From: an uncultured bacterium
GTDB taxonomy: Bacteria > Cyanobacteriota > Vampirovibrionia > Gastranaerophilales > Gastranaerophilaceae
Assembly (NCBI GenBank): GCA_902802825.1
Contig: CADCNV010000008.1
Span: 1-34,748 of the forward strand
DNA: 34,748 nt
Direction of reading: 5' to 3'
Every line of letters begins with the position of its first letter. The stretch's first letter is position 1. Below the pieces are notes generated by a model that saw only the letters and a program-made list of their open reading frames with translations, did no database searches and was not told where the DNA came from. The translations under genes were made by a program, and so were the position numbers. This document shows positions 6,378-15,031 of this stretch, in pieces.

Positions 6378-6425
6378 TTGAGTGTTCCGACTTTTACGGC
6401 TGCGGCAGCAGTTGAAGATATTCAC
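6336..6425 (-). CDS. Possible 29-residue leader peptide
   Basis: A GTG at 6425, with AGAGG 7 bases upstream, opens a 29-codon frame beginning MNIFNCCRSRKSRN and ending TAA at 6338-6336. Its last codons run through the 13-bp leader hairpin, so ribosome movement could change the fold. The Cys-Cys-Arg codons are noteworthy, but there is no comparative support. It may be non-coding. Confidence 0.28.
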   Translation of the reverse strand: MNIFNCCRSRKSRNTQEYLFFYVQFGKIK

Positions 6426-6447
6426 TTCATTTCCTCTTTGTTCCATG

Positions 6448-6476
6448 ATGGTAAAATAAGAGTAATTTCATGTCAA
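6448..6476 (-). promoter_or_regulatory. Promoter of the 6290-to-3514 operon
   Basis: On the minus strand TTGACA (6476-6471) and TACCAT (6453-6448) are separated by 17 bp. Transcription would start near 6441, giving a leader of about 150 bases before the ATG at 6290. Confidence 0.55.
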
Positions 6477-6507
6477 ACATTTCAGAGTATTTTGTTACAA
6501 AAAATAA

Positions 6508-6981
6508 TTAGTATTTCAGCGGAGATTGTCTGAAAATTTTTCTGAAAAAAGGAAATGCATGATAAAAGATTTCTTTTGTCGGATATTTCAATTTTTTTAT
6601 AATAGTAATTACCGCTTCATTATTTTTTTTGTCCCAAACCAGAATTGATGCAGGACTAGGACTGAAATACAAATCCTTATTTAAATCCAATTTTTTCAGT
6701 CCTTTTTCATTCTTTATAAATGGTCTGAGTAAATTTTTTAATGATTCAAATTCTGCCGGACTAATAAATCTGGGCATATTTAAATCAAAATCATTCAATA
6801 TAAGTTTCTTCTCAAGTTTTTCAATAGCAGGCGTTAAAACGTATTTTCTTTTGCCTGCTTCTTCAATAAATCCGCAATCCTGACCGTGGTATAGAACATT
6901 TTTTACATATTTGTTAAAAGTCATTCCCGGGGTTAATTTATTTAAATTTGTTCTGATTTTTGTAATAAACATATCAATCAT
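6508..6981 (-). CDS. Hypothetical protein, 157 residues
   Basis: No recognised family. The protein is basic and mixed alpha/beta in appearance (KRKYVLTPAIEKLEKKLIL, then SILVWDKKNNEAVITIIKKL). No signal peptide or membrane helix is seen. The first ATG (6981) and a second at 6972 are both possible. No Shine-Dalgarno is visible, and a TACTAT box overlaps the first ATG, so the transcript may start at or near the second. It is divergent from leuS and is a single gene. Confidence 0.6.
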   Translation of the reverse strand: MIDMFITKIRTNLNKLTPGMTFNKYVKNVLYHGQDCGFIEEAGKRKYVLTPAIEKLEKKLILNDFDLNMPRFISPAEFESLKNLLRPFIKNEKGLKKLDLNKDLYFSPSPASILVWDKKNNEAVITIIKKLKYPTKEIFYHAFPFFRKIFRQSPLKY

Positions 6982-7038
6982 AGTAAAACGCGTAAAAAAA
7001 AAATTTGCTACTATTCTTAAAATTAATATCGTTATTTG

Positions 7039-7047
7039 TGTTATACT
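7039..7047 (+). promoter_or_regulatory. Extended -10 promoter of leuS
   Basis: TGT followed by TATACT (7042-7047) is an extended -10; no good -35 is seen. The start would be near 7054, which leaves 27 bases before the preferred leuS start at 7081. Confidence 0.45.
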
Positions 7048-7080
7048 GAACTAAACAGAGAGTAAATGGAGTATACAGAA

Positions 7081-9567
7081 ATGAAACAAAGCTATTATCC
7101 GCAGGAAATAGAAAAAAAATGGAAAAAATATTGGGAAGATAATAAAGTTTTTAAAACAGAAAATGATAACGGAAAGCCAAAATATTATGCGTTGTCGATG
7201 TTTCCGTATCCGTCAGGTAAATTGCATATGGGGCATGTACGCAACTATACAATTACTGATGTAATTGCGAGATTTAAAAAGGCAAACGGTTTTAATGTAT
7301 TGCATCCGATAGGATGGGACAGTTTTGGGTTGCCCGCAGAAAATGCCGCAATGAAACATAATGCCGACCCTGAAAAGTGGACTGATGAAAACATTGCATA
7401 TATGACCGAACAATTGAAAATGCTTGGGCTTTCATACGATTGGGACAGAGAAGTAACTACCTGTAAACCCGACTATTACAAGTGGACTCAGTGGATATTC
7501 TTGCAATTGTATAAAAAGGGCTTGGTTTATAAAAAAGAAGCTGCCGTTAATTGGTGTCCTGATTGCGGAACGGTGCTTGCAAACGAGCAGGTAATAGACG
7601 GTAAATGCTGGAGATGTGATTCTGAAGTTGAGAAAAAATATTTATCTCAATGGTTTGTTAAAATCACACAGTACGCTGATGAATTGTTAAAAGACTTAGA
7701 CCTGTTAACAGGCTGGGGCGATAATGTAAAAACAATGCAGGCGAACTGGATCGGAAAATCTCATGGTGCAATTTTCAGATTTCCTGTTGTTGATGCTCCT
7801 TCAGGGGAAAAAATGGAAGTCCCTGTATATACAACAAGACCCGATACGGTTCATGGAATAACTTATCTTGTTGTTGCACCTGAATACAAGGATATTGAAA
7901 AACTTACAACTGATGAAAATAAAGATGCAGTCGAACAATACAGAGCAAATGCGCGTAAAATGTCTGAAATCGAACGGCTTTCAACTGACAGAACAAAAAC
8001 GGGTGTTCCTTTAGGAACTCATTGCAAAAACCCGTTTACGGGTGAAATTTTCCCGCTATGGACAGCAGATTATGCTTTAGTTGAATATGGAACAGGGGCT
8101 GTTATGGCTGTTCCTACACACGATACAAGAGATTTTGATTTCGCGAAAAAATATAATTTGCCGATGAAAGTTGTTATTCAAAATCCTGATAGCCCTTCGA
8201 ACTGTGAAAATGAAGCATATACAGAAGAGGGTGTTTTGGTAAATTCAGGTGAATTCAACGGGATGAAAAATACCGAAGCAAAAAAAGCAATTACTCAAAA
8301 AGCAGTCGATGGCGGCTTTGGAGAATTTAAAACTCAATTCAGACTCAGAGATTGGTTAATTTCTCGCCAAAGATATTGGGGCGCTCCGATTCCTGTTGTA
8401 TATTGCGATAAGTGCGGAATTCAGCCGGTACCTGAAGATCAGTTGCCTGTATTGCTGCCGAAAGATGTGGATTTCTCTGTTGTTGGTAAATCACCTATAA
8501 CGACATCCCCAACTTTTAAAGATACGGTATGTCCTTGCTGCGGCGGGCATGCTACCCGTGAAATGGATACAATGGATACATTCATCTGTTCAAGCTGGTA
8601 TTATTTGCGTTATGCAGATGCTAATAACGACAAAGAATGTTTTAATAAAGACATAGTAAATAAATGGCTTCCTGTTGATCAATATGTCGGCGGTATTGAA
8701 CACGCAATTTTACATTTGCTGTATTCAAGATTTTTTACAAAAGCATTGCGTGATTGCGGGCTTTTAGACTTTGATGAACCGTTTAAAAATCTTTTGACTC
8801 AGGGTATGGTTTTAAAAGACGGGTCAAAAATGTCAAAATCAAAAGGTAATACGGTGGATCCTGATGAAATATTTGAAAATTACGGAGCAGATACGGCAAG
8901 ATTATTTATTCTTTCAGATTCACCTCCGGCAAGGGATTTTGACTGGTCAGATGCAGGTGTTGAGGGATGTTATAAGTTCCTAAACAGAGTTTGGCGTCTT
9001 GTTGCATCAAACGCTGAAAATGTCAATCTGAAGTATCAGCTAAATTCAAATCTTTCAAAAGATAACGATGATTTGGTTCGTACAGTTCACATGCAAATCA
9101 AGGGTATTACAAATGATATTACAAATGAATTTCAGTTTAATACAGTAATTTCAAAATATCGTGAACTTGTTAATGCAATCTATGATTGGCAGGCAAAGAA
9201 ATCTGGACTTAGTGACGAAGATAAGAATGTTTTGAGTTTTGCAATTGTTTCTATGCTCAAATTAATGTCGCCTGTTGCGGTTTATTTGACTGAGGAAGCA
9301 TGGCACGAATTAGGCGGAGAAGGTTCAATCCATGACCAGCCATGGTGTGAATGGGATGAAAAACTCGCTAAATCATCTTCAATAACAATGGTTGTTCAAA
9401 TCAACGGTAAAGTTAAAGATAAAATTGATGTTGATGCCGAAATTTCAAAAGATGAAATGGAAAAACAGGCACTATCGAGCGATAGAATTAAAGAACTTAC
9501 TGCAGGAAAATCAATAGTAAAAGTTATTGTTGTCCCCGGTAAATTAGTTAATATCGTTGTAAAATAA
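7081..9567 (+). CDS. leuS: Leucyl-tRNA synthetase
   Basis: Charges tRNA-Leu with leucine in the cytoplasm. Counting from 7081, the class I signatures are HMGH (about 50-53, in PYPSGKLHMGHVRNY) and KMSKS (about 583-587). Between them are CPDCG...CWRC, a zinc-binding pair, and the CP1 editing domain with TRPDT and the GTGAVMAVPTHDTRDFDFA stretch. The length, 828 residues, fits bacterial LeuRS. I prefer the ATG at 7081 (MKQSYYPQEIEKKWKKYW) because GGAG lies 9 bases upstream; an in-frame ATG at 7066 has only AGAGAG at short spacing. It is a single gene with a strong terminator. Confidence 0.97.
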   Translation: MKQSYYPQEIEKKWKKYWEDNKVFKTENDNGKPKYYALSMFPYPSGKLHMGHVRNYTITDVIARFKKANGFNVLHPIGWDSFGLPAENAAMKHNADPEKWTDENIAYMTEQLKMLGLSYDWDREVTTCKPDYYKWTQWIFLQLYKKGLVYKKEAAVNWCPDCGTVLANEQVIDGKCWRCDSEVEKKYLSQWFVKITQYADELLKDLDLLTGWGDNVKTMQANWIGKSHGAIFRFPVVDAPSGEKMEVPVYTTRPDTVHGITYLVVAPEYKDIEKLTTDENKDAVEQYRANARKMSEIERLSTDRTKTGVPLGTHCKNPFTGEIFPLWTADYALVEYGTGAVMAVPTHDTRDFDFAKKYNLPMKVVIQNPDSPSNCENEAYTEEGVLVNSGEFNGMKNTEAKKAITQKAVDGGFGEFKTQFRLRDWLISRQRYWGAPIPVVYCDKCGIQPVPEDQLPVLLPKDVDFSVVGKSPITTSPTFKDTVCPCCGGHATREMDTMDTFICSSWYYLRYADANNDKECFNKDIVNKWLPVDQYVGGIEHAILHLLYSRFFTKALRDCGLLDFDEPFKNLLTQGMVLKDGSKMSKSKGNTVDPDEIFENYGADTARLFILSDSPPARDFDWSDAGVEGCYKFLNRVWRLVASNAENVNLKYQLNSNLSKDNDDLVRTVHMQIKGITNDITNEFQFNTVISKYRELVNAIYDWQAKKSGLSDEDKNVLSFAIVSMLKLMSPVAVYLTEEAWHELGGEGSIHDQPWCEWDEKLAKSSSITMVVQINGKVKDKIDVDAEISKDEMEKQALSSDRIKELTAGKSIVKVIVVPGKLVNIVVK

Positions 9568-9592
9568 CAAAATTGATTATTCATAAACAAAC

Positions 9593-9620
9593 AAAGGTTG
9601 GTATTATAGTACCAACCTTT
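9593..9620. terminator. Bidirectional terminator after leuS
   Basis: AAAGGTTGGTA (9593-9603) and TACCAACCTTT (9610-9620) form a perfect 11-bp stem with a 6-base loop, between the convergent leuS and the phosphoesterase gene. Confidence 0.8.
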
Positions 9621-9644
9621 ATTTGTATAAGTTTTATAAATATT

Positions 9645-10379
9645 TTAAATATGTCTTTGTCCCGGGGTTAATAGCAAATCAGAGAGTCTGTCAGAGCCAA
9701 CAAAATCTCTTTTTGACATAAGTCGTGCCGCCAAATGATTATCATACGGAACAAATCTGTGTCTTATCTCAAAAGAACCGTCATTAAAATCAATTACACA
9801 GTAGCATGCTTTTGGTTCTTCAGTCATTGGACGTCCGACTGAACCGACATTTACAACGGTTTGTCCCGAATTTGTCTGATATCCGCAAGGTATGTGAGTA
9901 TGACCGCACAGGATAAGTTTTTCTGTTGTTCCTTCAATCATTTCTTCAATATTTTCAAGAGCCATACCCGGGAAAATGTCTTCATTATTTGCTCTCGGCG
10001 ATCCGTGAACAAATAATACGCTGCAGCCCTCAATTTCCTGACTCAATTGTGGCGGCAGATTATCAAGATAAGCTCTATATTTATCGTCAAGAATTTCCAT
10101 ATCACTTTCAATAGCGTTTGCCATTACGGGATATTGAGCATCCAAAAAATCCACAACTTCAGGCCCGAAATTCGCAATCATTTTGTCTGTGTTGCCTTGA
10201 ATAACTGTCCATGTATCCTGTTCCATGACATAATCCATAACTTCTTTCGGCTGAGGACCTGCCAGTGCCAAATCTCCCAAACAAAATACATGTTCGCAAC
10301 CCTGTTCAATAACATCTGTCATAACAGCTTCCATTGCCTGAACATTTGCGTGAATATCAGATAAAACTGCAACTCTCAT
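9645..10379 (-). CDS. Calcineurin-like metallophosphoesterase
   Basis: A 244-residue protein with the full set of metallophosphoesterase motifs: DIHAN (8-12), GDLALAGP (35-42), GNTDK (62-66), HGSP (124-127), GHTH (about 159-162) and a C-terminal NVGSVGRP. This is the two-metal YfcE/MJ0936-like group, cytoplasmic phosphodiesterases of broad or unknown substrate. AAGGAG is well placed before the ATG. It is divergent from ispG with only 38 bp between. The real substrate cannot be told from the sequence. Confidence 0.88.
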   Translation of the reverse strand: MRVAVLSDIHANVQAMEAVMTDVIEQGCEHVFCLGDLALAGPQPKEVMDYVMEQDTWTVIQGNTDKMIANFGPEVVDFLDAQYPVMANAIESDMEILDDKYRAYLDNLPPQLSQEIEGCSVLFVHGSPRANNEDIFPGMALENIEEMIEGTTEKLILCGHTHIPCGYQTNSGQTVVNVGSVGRPMTEEPKACYCVIDFNDGSFEIRHRFVPYDNHLAARLMSKRDFVGSDRLSDLLLTPGQRHI

Positions 10380-10402
10380 TTATTTCTCCTTAATTTTTGT
10401 TG

Positions 10403-10411
10403 TGTTAATAT
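10403..10411 (+). promoter_or_regulatory. Extended -10 directly in front of ispG, leaderless arrangement
   Basis: TGT plus TAATAT (10406-10411) lies exactly six bases before the ispG ATG at 10418, so the predicted first transcribed base is the A of the start codon. No Shine-Dalgarno is present. Confidence 0.5.
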
Positions 10412-10417
10412 TATACT

Positions 10418-11467
10418 ATGATAAACAGAAGGAAATCAAAAGAAATTTTAATAGGGAATGTAAAAATCGGTAATAATAACCCAATTAGTGTGCAATCAAT
10501 GTGTAATACCGATACTCGTGATGTTGATGTGACTTCAAGGCAAATCAGAGAACTTGCAGATGCGGGATGTGAAATTGTGCGGCTTGCAGTTCTTAATAAA
10601 GATGCCGGTGAGGCAATCAGAGAACTTGTAAAAGTTTCTCCCGTACCTTTGGTTGCAGATATACATTTTGACTATCGTCTTGCAATTCAGTGTATAAATA
10701 ACGGAATCAGTGCATTACGTCTAAACCCCGGCAATATCGGGAAAAAAGAACATACTCAGGAAGTTGTAAAACTCGCAAAACAGCAAAATATCCCGATAAG
10801 AATTGGAGTGAATGCCGGTTCTTTGGAAAAAGCATTGCAAGCTAAAGACATTCCGCTGCATGAAAAAATGGTTGAAAGCGCTTTAAATCATATAAAAATT
10901 TTGGAAGATTTGGATTTTGATAAGATTAAAATTTCGCTGAAATCTTCAGATGTTATGACTACAATTGAAGCATACAGGTTAATGGCACAAAAAGTTGATT
11001 ATCCTCTTCATATTGGTTTGACTGAGGCGGGGACTTTAAAAGGCGGGCTAATAAAATCTGCTGTCGGAATAGGCACATTGCTCGCAGAAGGAATAGGTGA
11101 TACCATAAGGGTTTCGCTTACAGAAAATCCGATTGAAGAAGTTTATGCGGGGTATGATATTTTAAAAAGTCTTGGTATAAGAAAACGCGGGGTTAATTTT
11201 ATATCTTGTCCGACCTGCGGAAGAACACAAATAGATTTAATAAATCTTGCAAAGCAGGTTGAAGAAAGATTTAAAAATTATGACAAAGATATAACGATTG
11301 CGGTTATGGGCTGCGCTGTCAATGGCCCGGGGGAAGCAAAACACGCAGATTTTGGTATCGCAGGCGGAATTGGTGAAGGTTATATCTTTAAAAAAGGTGA
11401 AATTATAGCCAGAGTTCCCGAGGATCAGTTATTACAAAAATTTGAAGAAATTGTATTTAATTCATAA
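10418..11467 (+). CDS. ispG: 4-hydroxy-3-methylbut-2-en-1-yl diphosphate synthase
   Basis: The penultimate step of the MEP isoprenoid pathway: an iron-sulfur enzyme that converts MEcPP to HMBPP. The N-terminal TIM barrel starts at VKIGNNNPISVQSMCNTDT, with RLNPGNIG near 100-107. The cluster ligands are C264 and C267 (SCPTCGRT) and C299 (MGCAVNGPGEA, with the following Glu). The length, 349, is typical of the short bacterial form. The start has no Shine-Dalgarno, and a TAATAT box lies exactly six bases upstream, so a leaderless transcript is likely. The upstream neighbour is divergent. Confidence 0.96.
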   Translation: MINRRKSKEILIGNVKIGNNNPISVQSMCNTDTRDVDVTSRQIRELADAGCEIVRLAVLNKDAGEAIRELVKVSPVPLVADIHFDYRLAIQCINNGISALRLNPGNIGKKEHTQEVVKLAKQQNIPIRIGVNAGSLEKALQAKDIPLHEKMVESALNHIKILEDLDFDKIKISLKSSDVMTTIEAYRLMAQKVDYPLHIGLTEAGTLKGGLIKSAVGIGTLLAEGIGDTIRVSLTENPIEEVYAGYDILKSLGIRKRGVNFISCPTCGRTQIDLINLAKQVEERFKNYDKDITIAVMGCAVNGPGEAKHADFGIAGGIGEGYIFKKGEIIARVPEDQLLQKFEEIVFNS

Positions 11468-11476
11468 TATTGTGCG

Positions 11477-11504
11477 ATGACAATTTCCAAAAAATTATTA
11501 TAAT
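11477..11504 (+). promoter_or_regulatory. Promoter of the secreted protein gene, leaderless arrangement
   Basis: ATGACA (11477-11482), a 16-bp spacer and a perfect TATAAT (11499-11504) end exactly six bases before the ATG at 11511. The mRNA would begin at the start codon. A weak AGGA lies within those six bases and would not be transcribed. Confidence 0.5.
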
Positions 11505-11510
11505 AGGATT

Positions 11511-12047
11511 ATGAAAAAATTTATTGTTTTATTGGTGCTTTTGGTTTCTGTTCCAGTTCCTGTTCCTGTTCAGGGCGAAATGCTCACAGGCGGCGTTAAA
11601 TATACTGTTGAAGATGCAAAAATCGAACTTCAGAATAACAGACCTTCGGAAGCTGATTATTTGCTAAGACAAAATAATTTTGCGGATAAAAATTATAAAG
11701 AAAATTATTCGGCACTTTTAAAAGGAATTACAAAGCTCAATGACAGGACATTGGGTCTATTTTCTGACGGAAGTTATGCCGTCAATTATAAAAATGATTC
11801 AAGCCATGTTTGGTATTATGACAAGGATGGCTTTTTAATAAATACAGAGATGCGGACATCAACGTGGTATCCTTACAGGAGTTACAAATATACTCCTGAC
11901 GGAGAATTGGTCAATATGAGTTTGCGTGTTTCAGAAAAAGAAACTTTTATATTCTCGCCTTTTGGAGAGCTTTTAGGTCATTGGGTTGGGAATAATTGTT
12001 ATGACGAAAATGGCAATATTGTGATGACAAGAAAAATAGTTAAATAA
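11511..12047 (+). CDS. Secreted protein with YD/MORN-like strand repeats
   Basis: A 178-residue protein with a clear signal peptide (MKKFIVLLVLLVSV, cleavage probably after the VPVPVPVQG stretch near residue 22). The mature part ends in short repeated strand units, WYYDKDGFLI, YKYTPDGELV, FIFSPFGELL and CYDENGNIV, that recall YD or MORN-type repeats with a G-[EN]-L/I turn. Function unknown. The PVPVPV run comes from a short GTTCCT tandem repeat in the DNA. It lies between ispG and aroE on the same strand but has its own promoter. Confidence 0.7.
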   Translation: MKKFIVLLVLLVSVPVPVPVQGEMLTGGVKYTVEDAKIELQNNRPSEADYLLRQNNFADKNYKENYSALLKGITKLNDRTLGLFSDGSYAVNYKNDSSHVWYYDKDGFLINTEMRTSTWYPYRSYKYTPDGELVNMSLRVSEKETFIFSPFGELLGHWVGNNCYDENGNIVMTRKIVK

Positions 12048-12064
12048 TTTATTCCAACAAACGG

Positions 12065-12094
12065 TTGATTGAATAAGTTCCGATTTATTATAAA
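12065..12094 (+). promoter_or_regulatory. Candidate aroE promoter
   Basis: TTGATT (12065-12070) and TATAAA (12089-12094) with an 18-bp spacer; the start would be near 12101, ahead of the AGGA at 12107. Confidence 0.4.
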
Positions 12095-12118
12095 ATTATC
12101 CGAAAAAGGATAAGAATT

Positions 12119-13312
12119 ATGGCAGTGAATAAAGAATTATTGGAACGATATAAAGCTATGAAAGCGGCAAAACTTGCGCAGCAAGGCAGCTCTGAATCGC
12201 CAAAAACCGGCTTTGCCGCACTGAGCCAGCCCTCGGTTCCGACAGTTGCACCTGTTGCTCTACCTGAGACGGTTCAGCAGGTGAATCAAACTTATTCTCA
12301 AAATTCTCGCCAAAATGAAATAATTAATAATTACAATTCACAATTTAGTACTCCGCAGTCTTTTATGACTCCTGCGCCGATGCCTGAAACGACAGATGTG
12401 TTTTCAAATCCTACTCCGTCACCAACTGCTCCGCAGGAACAAATTCATACTCCCGAGCCGGAACAAAAGATTAAAAAATTTGCTTTGATTGGTTATCCTC
12501 TTGGACATTCGATGTCTGAATATATACATCTTGCCGGGTTTAAAAGTATGGGTATTGATGCGACTTATGAAATTTTACCGACTCCGCCCGAGGAATTATC
12601 TGACAGGATAAAATACTTGCGAAGCAATGGTTACAGTGGATTTAACGTAACGATACCGTTAAAACTTCCTGTATCATTATTTCTTGATGAAGTTGACCCC
12701 TCAGCAGGCGTTGTAAATGCTATAAATACTGTTTTTATTGACCCTCAGACTAATGCTTTGCGCGGATACAATACGGATGTGAAGGGTTTTATTTCTGCAA
12801 TTCCTTCGGATTTTCCGTTATATAACAAAACAGTCGCGGTTTTGGGCACCGGCGGAGCTGCAAGAGCCGCAATTAATGCTCTTGCTCAAAAACAGGTAAA
12901 AGAATTCAGAATTTATACCAGAAATATCGCAAATTCCTTTGAACTTATTGATTATTTGAGAAAAACTTTTCCGAATATTACGTTTAATTCTTATCAGATT
13001 GATCAGTTTAAAGATTTTTCGGATGTTAATATTCTTGTAAATGCTACCCCAATCGGAATGAGCGGCCCTGCTGTGGGGTATACCCCGGCAGAAGAAGATG
13101 AGCTCAGGACTCTGCCAAATGATGCGCTTATTTACGATGTAGTTTATAATCCTAAAAAAACAAATTTGATAAGATTGGCTGAGAAGTTGAATTTAAGACA
13201 TATAAACGGTGTTGATATGCTTGTATGGCAAGCTTATGAGGCACAAAAAATCTGGACAGGCAGAACCCCGGATTTTAAAGATATGAAGATTGCCCTGCTT
13301 GAAAATTTGTAA
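12119..13312 (+). CDS. aroE: Shikimate dehydrogenase with a long disordered N-terminal extension
   Basis: Reduces 3-dehydroshikimate to shikimate with NADPH in aromatic amino acid synthesis. The AroE domain begins only at about residue 119: GYPLGHSMS (125-133) binds shikimate, NVTIPLK (176-182) carries the catalytic Lys182, NTD (218-220) the catalytic Asp, and GTGGAARA (243-250) the NADP loop. Residues 1-118 are Pro/Gln/Thr/Ser-rich and lack hydrophobic segments, starting with a short charged helix (VNKELLERYKAMKAAKLAQQ). The total of 397 compares with about 270-290 usual. AGGA lies 8 bases before the ATG, so the extension is probably real. It abuts the convergent permease gene with one base between. 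Confidence 0.93.
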   Translation: MAVNKELLERYKAMKAAKLAQQGSSESPKTGFAALSQPSVPTVAPVALPETVQQVNQTYSQNSRQNEIINNYNSQFSTPQSFMTPAPMPETTDVFSNPTPSPTAPQEQIHTPEPEQKIKKFALIGYPLGHSMSEYIHLAGFKSMGIDATYEILPTPPEELSDRIKYLRSNGYSGFNVTIPLKLPVSLFLDEVDPSAGVVNAINTVFIDPQTNALRGYNTDVKGFISAIPSDFPLYNKTVAVLGTGGAARAAINALAQKQVKEFRIYTRNIANSFELIDYLRKTFPNITFNSYQIDQFKDFSDVNILVNATPIGMSGPAVGYTPAEEDELRTLPNDALIYDVVYNPKKTNLIRLAEKLNLRHINGVDMLVWQAYEAQKIWTGRTPDFKDMKIALLENL

Positions 13313-13313
13313 A

Positions 13314-14156
13314 CTAACCTTTTACGGCGCCTTCGTTTTCACCCGAAATAAAATATTTTTGCATCGCAAGGAAAAATATTATAATCGGAATTGTTGAAAT
13401 TATTGAGCCGGCTGCGATAAAGCGCCAATTAGATGAAAACATTCCCTGCAAATTGTTTACTCCGACAGGCAGAGTATACATTGCTTCCTTTGTTAAAACG
13501 ATACTTGGCCACAAAAATTCTCCCCACGAACCGATAAATGTAAATATTGCAAGAACTGCCAAAGATGGTTTTACCATTGGTAAAAGGACTTTCCAAAATA
13601 CCTGAAAAACATTACAGCCGTCAACAATTGCTGCTTCTTCCATTTCTCTCGGGATTGCCAAAAATGCCTGCCGCATAAGAAATATTCCGAATGCGCTGAC
13701 CGCAAACGGCATTACAAGCCCGATAAATCCCATCGTATCGTTTACACTATCCACAAGATGAAGTTTTAAAGTTATTAAATAAACAGGTAGCATAATCGCC
13801 TGAAACGGTATCATTATTGTTGCCAAAATTGCGAAAAATGTTATTTTTTTACCCTTAAATTCCATTCTTGCCAGAGGATAAGCGGCAAGAGATGATAAAA
13901 TTAAATTCAAGACAACAGTTGCTCCTGCAACAATCATCGAATTTATAAAATATTTCATCAGGTCAACTCTTTGCCAAACACCTGAATAATTTGCCCAGGT
14001 GAAATCCTGAGGAATTATTGTCGGCGGATAAGCAAAAATATTTTCCCCTGCGCCTTTCAACGAAGTCGATAACAGCCATATAAACGGGAATATCGACAGT
14101 AACGAAACCGCAATTAAAACTATATGTGTCGGTATATTTTTTAAATTGAATTTCAT
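13314..14156 (-). CDS. ABC sugar transporter permease, MalG-type
   Basis: A 280-residue inner-membrane protein with six predicted helices (first at about 10-28). The EAA loop EEAAIVDGCNVFQVFWKVLLP (about 185-205) contacts an ATPase, as in the CUT1 family of carbohydrate importers. The ATG overlaps the end of the preceding permease gene by 4 bases (ATGA), the standard coupling of MalF/MalG pairs. No binding protein or ATPase gene is nearby, so the partners are encoded elsewhere, perhaps with a shared MsmK/UgpC-type ATPase. The substrate cannot be told. Confidence 0.92.
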   Translation of the reverse strand: MKFNLKNIPTHIVLIAVSLLSIFPFIWLLSTSLKGAGENIFAYPPTIIPQDFTWANYSGVWQRVDLMKYFINSMIVAGATVVLNLILSSLAAYPLARMEFKGKKITFFAILATIMIPFQAIMLPVYLITLKLHLVDSVNDTMGFIGLVMPFAVSAFGIFLMRQAFLAIPREMEEAAIVDGCNVFQVFWKVLLPMVKPSLAVLAIFTFIGSWGEFLWPSIVLTKEAMYTLPVGVNNLQGMFSSNWRFIAAGSIISTIPIIIFFLAMQKYFISGENEGAVKG

Positions 14157-15025
14157 ATTTTATATTTCCCTCGTTCGAATACAAAGATATTTAAAAGTGA
14201 AAATATCATTACGATAATCAGAAGTATAACGGCCATCGCACTTGCGTAACCCAAATCCAGATTTTCAAACGCTTTTTCGTATATATAATAAACAATTGTT
14301 TTTGTTGAATCAAGCGGGCCGCCTTTTGTCATAACATATATTTCTGCAAAAATTTTCATTGCAGAAATTGAACTTATTGTGCTGACAAGGGCAATTGTAG
14401 GCATCAAATGCGGTACGGTTACCGTCAAATGCTTTTGCCAAAAATTTGCCCCATCTATTTCACATGCTTCATAGAGCTCTTTTGGTACGCTCATCAGCGA
14501 TGCAAGATAAATCATCATATAATAGCCGATACCCTTCCAAATTGTGACAATTATGACAGAATAAATTGCATATTTAGGGTCTGTCAGCCAGCCGATTTTA
14601 GGAAGATGCATCAATTGCATAAAATAGTTCAAAATTCCGTCCTGTGCATAGAGCCACTTGAAAGCAATTGCAGCCACAACAATAGACACAATAACAGGAA
14701 GATAAATCAAAATTTTATATAAAGTTATCCCTCTGATTTTCTGATTAATTAAAACTGCCAAAAATAATGGGAATATTGCAAGAATCGGTACTGCAACAAC
14801 AAGATAAATTATTGTATTAATCATAACTTTGTAAAATACAGGGTTATGCAGAATTTCAATATAATTTTTTATTCCCGTAAAATCAGGGTTGTATATACTG
14901 TTTGAATAGTCAAAAAAACTCAGTCCGATAGTTTGAAAAAACGGAATAAAGAAAAATATAAGCAAAACTATTCCCGCAGGAAGCAGGAACATATAAGGTG
15001 CAAATTTCCCATAATACTTAAACAT
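14153..15025 (-). CDS. ABC sugar transporter permease, MalF-type
   Basis: A 290-residue protein from the preferred start (MFKYYGKFAPYMFLLPAGIV), with six membrane helices and the EAA loop YEACEIDGANFWQKHLTVTVP. It pairs with the MalG-type gene downstream. A longer reading from 15082 adds 19 residues and has a GGAGG-like Shine-Dalgarno, but that sequence is contributed by a palindromic repeat. A TTGACC-17-CATAAT promoter ends exactly six bases before the ATG at 15025, favouring the shorter, leaderless form. The true start is uncertain. Confidence 0.9.
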   Translation of the reverse strand: MFKYYGKFAPYMFLLPAGIVLLIFFFIPFFQTIGLSFFDYSNSIYNPDFTGIKNYIEILHNPVFYKVMINTIIYLVVAVPILAIFPLFLAVLINQKIRGITLYKILIYLPVIVSIVVAAIAFKWLYAQDGILNYFMQLMHLPKIGWLTDPKYAIYSVIIVTIWKGIGYYMMIYLASLMSVPKELYEACEIDGANFWQKHLTVTVPHLMPTIALVSTISSISAMKIFAEIYVMTKGGPLDSTKTIVYYIYEKAFENLDLGYASAMAVILLIIVMIFSLLNIFVFERGKYKI

Positions 15026-15031
15026 ACACTG

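Noticed and set aside
7066-7080. Upstream leuS start at 7066
   Set aside because: Only AGAGAG at very short spacing precedes it, whereas the ATG at 7081 has GGAG at 9 bases and the usual MKQSYYPQEIE opening.
10047-10364. 105-codon plus-strand frame opposite the phosphoesterase
   Set aside because: It is the antisense shadow of a well-supported metallophosphoesterase and is rich in Cys, His and Ile without any pattern.
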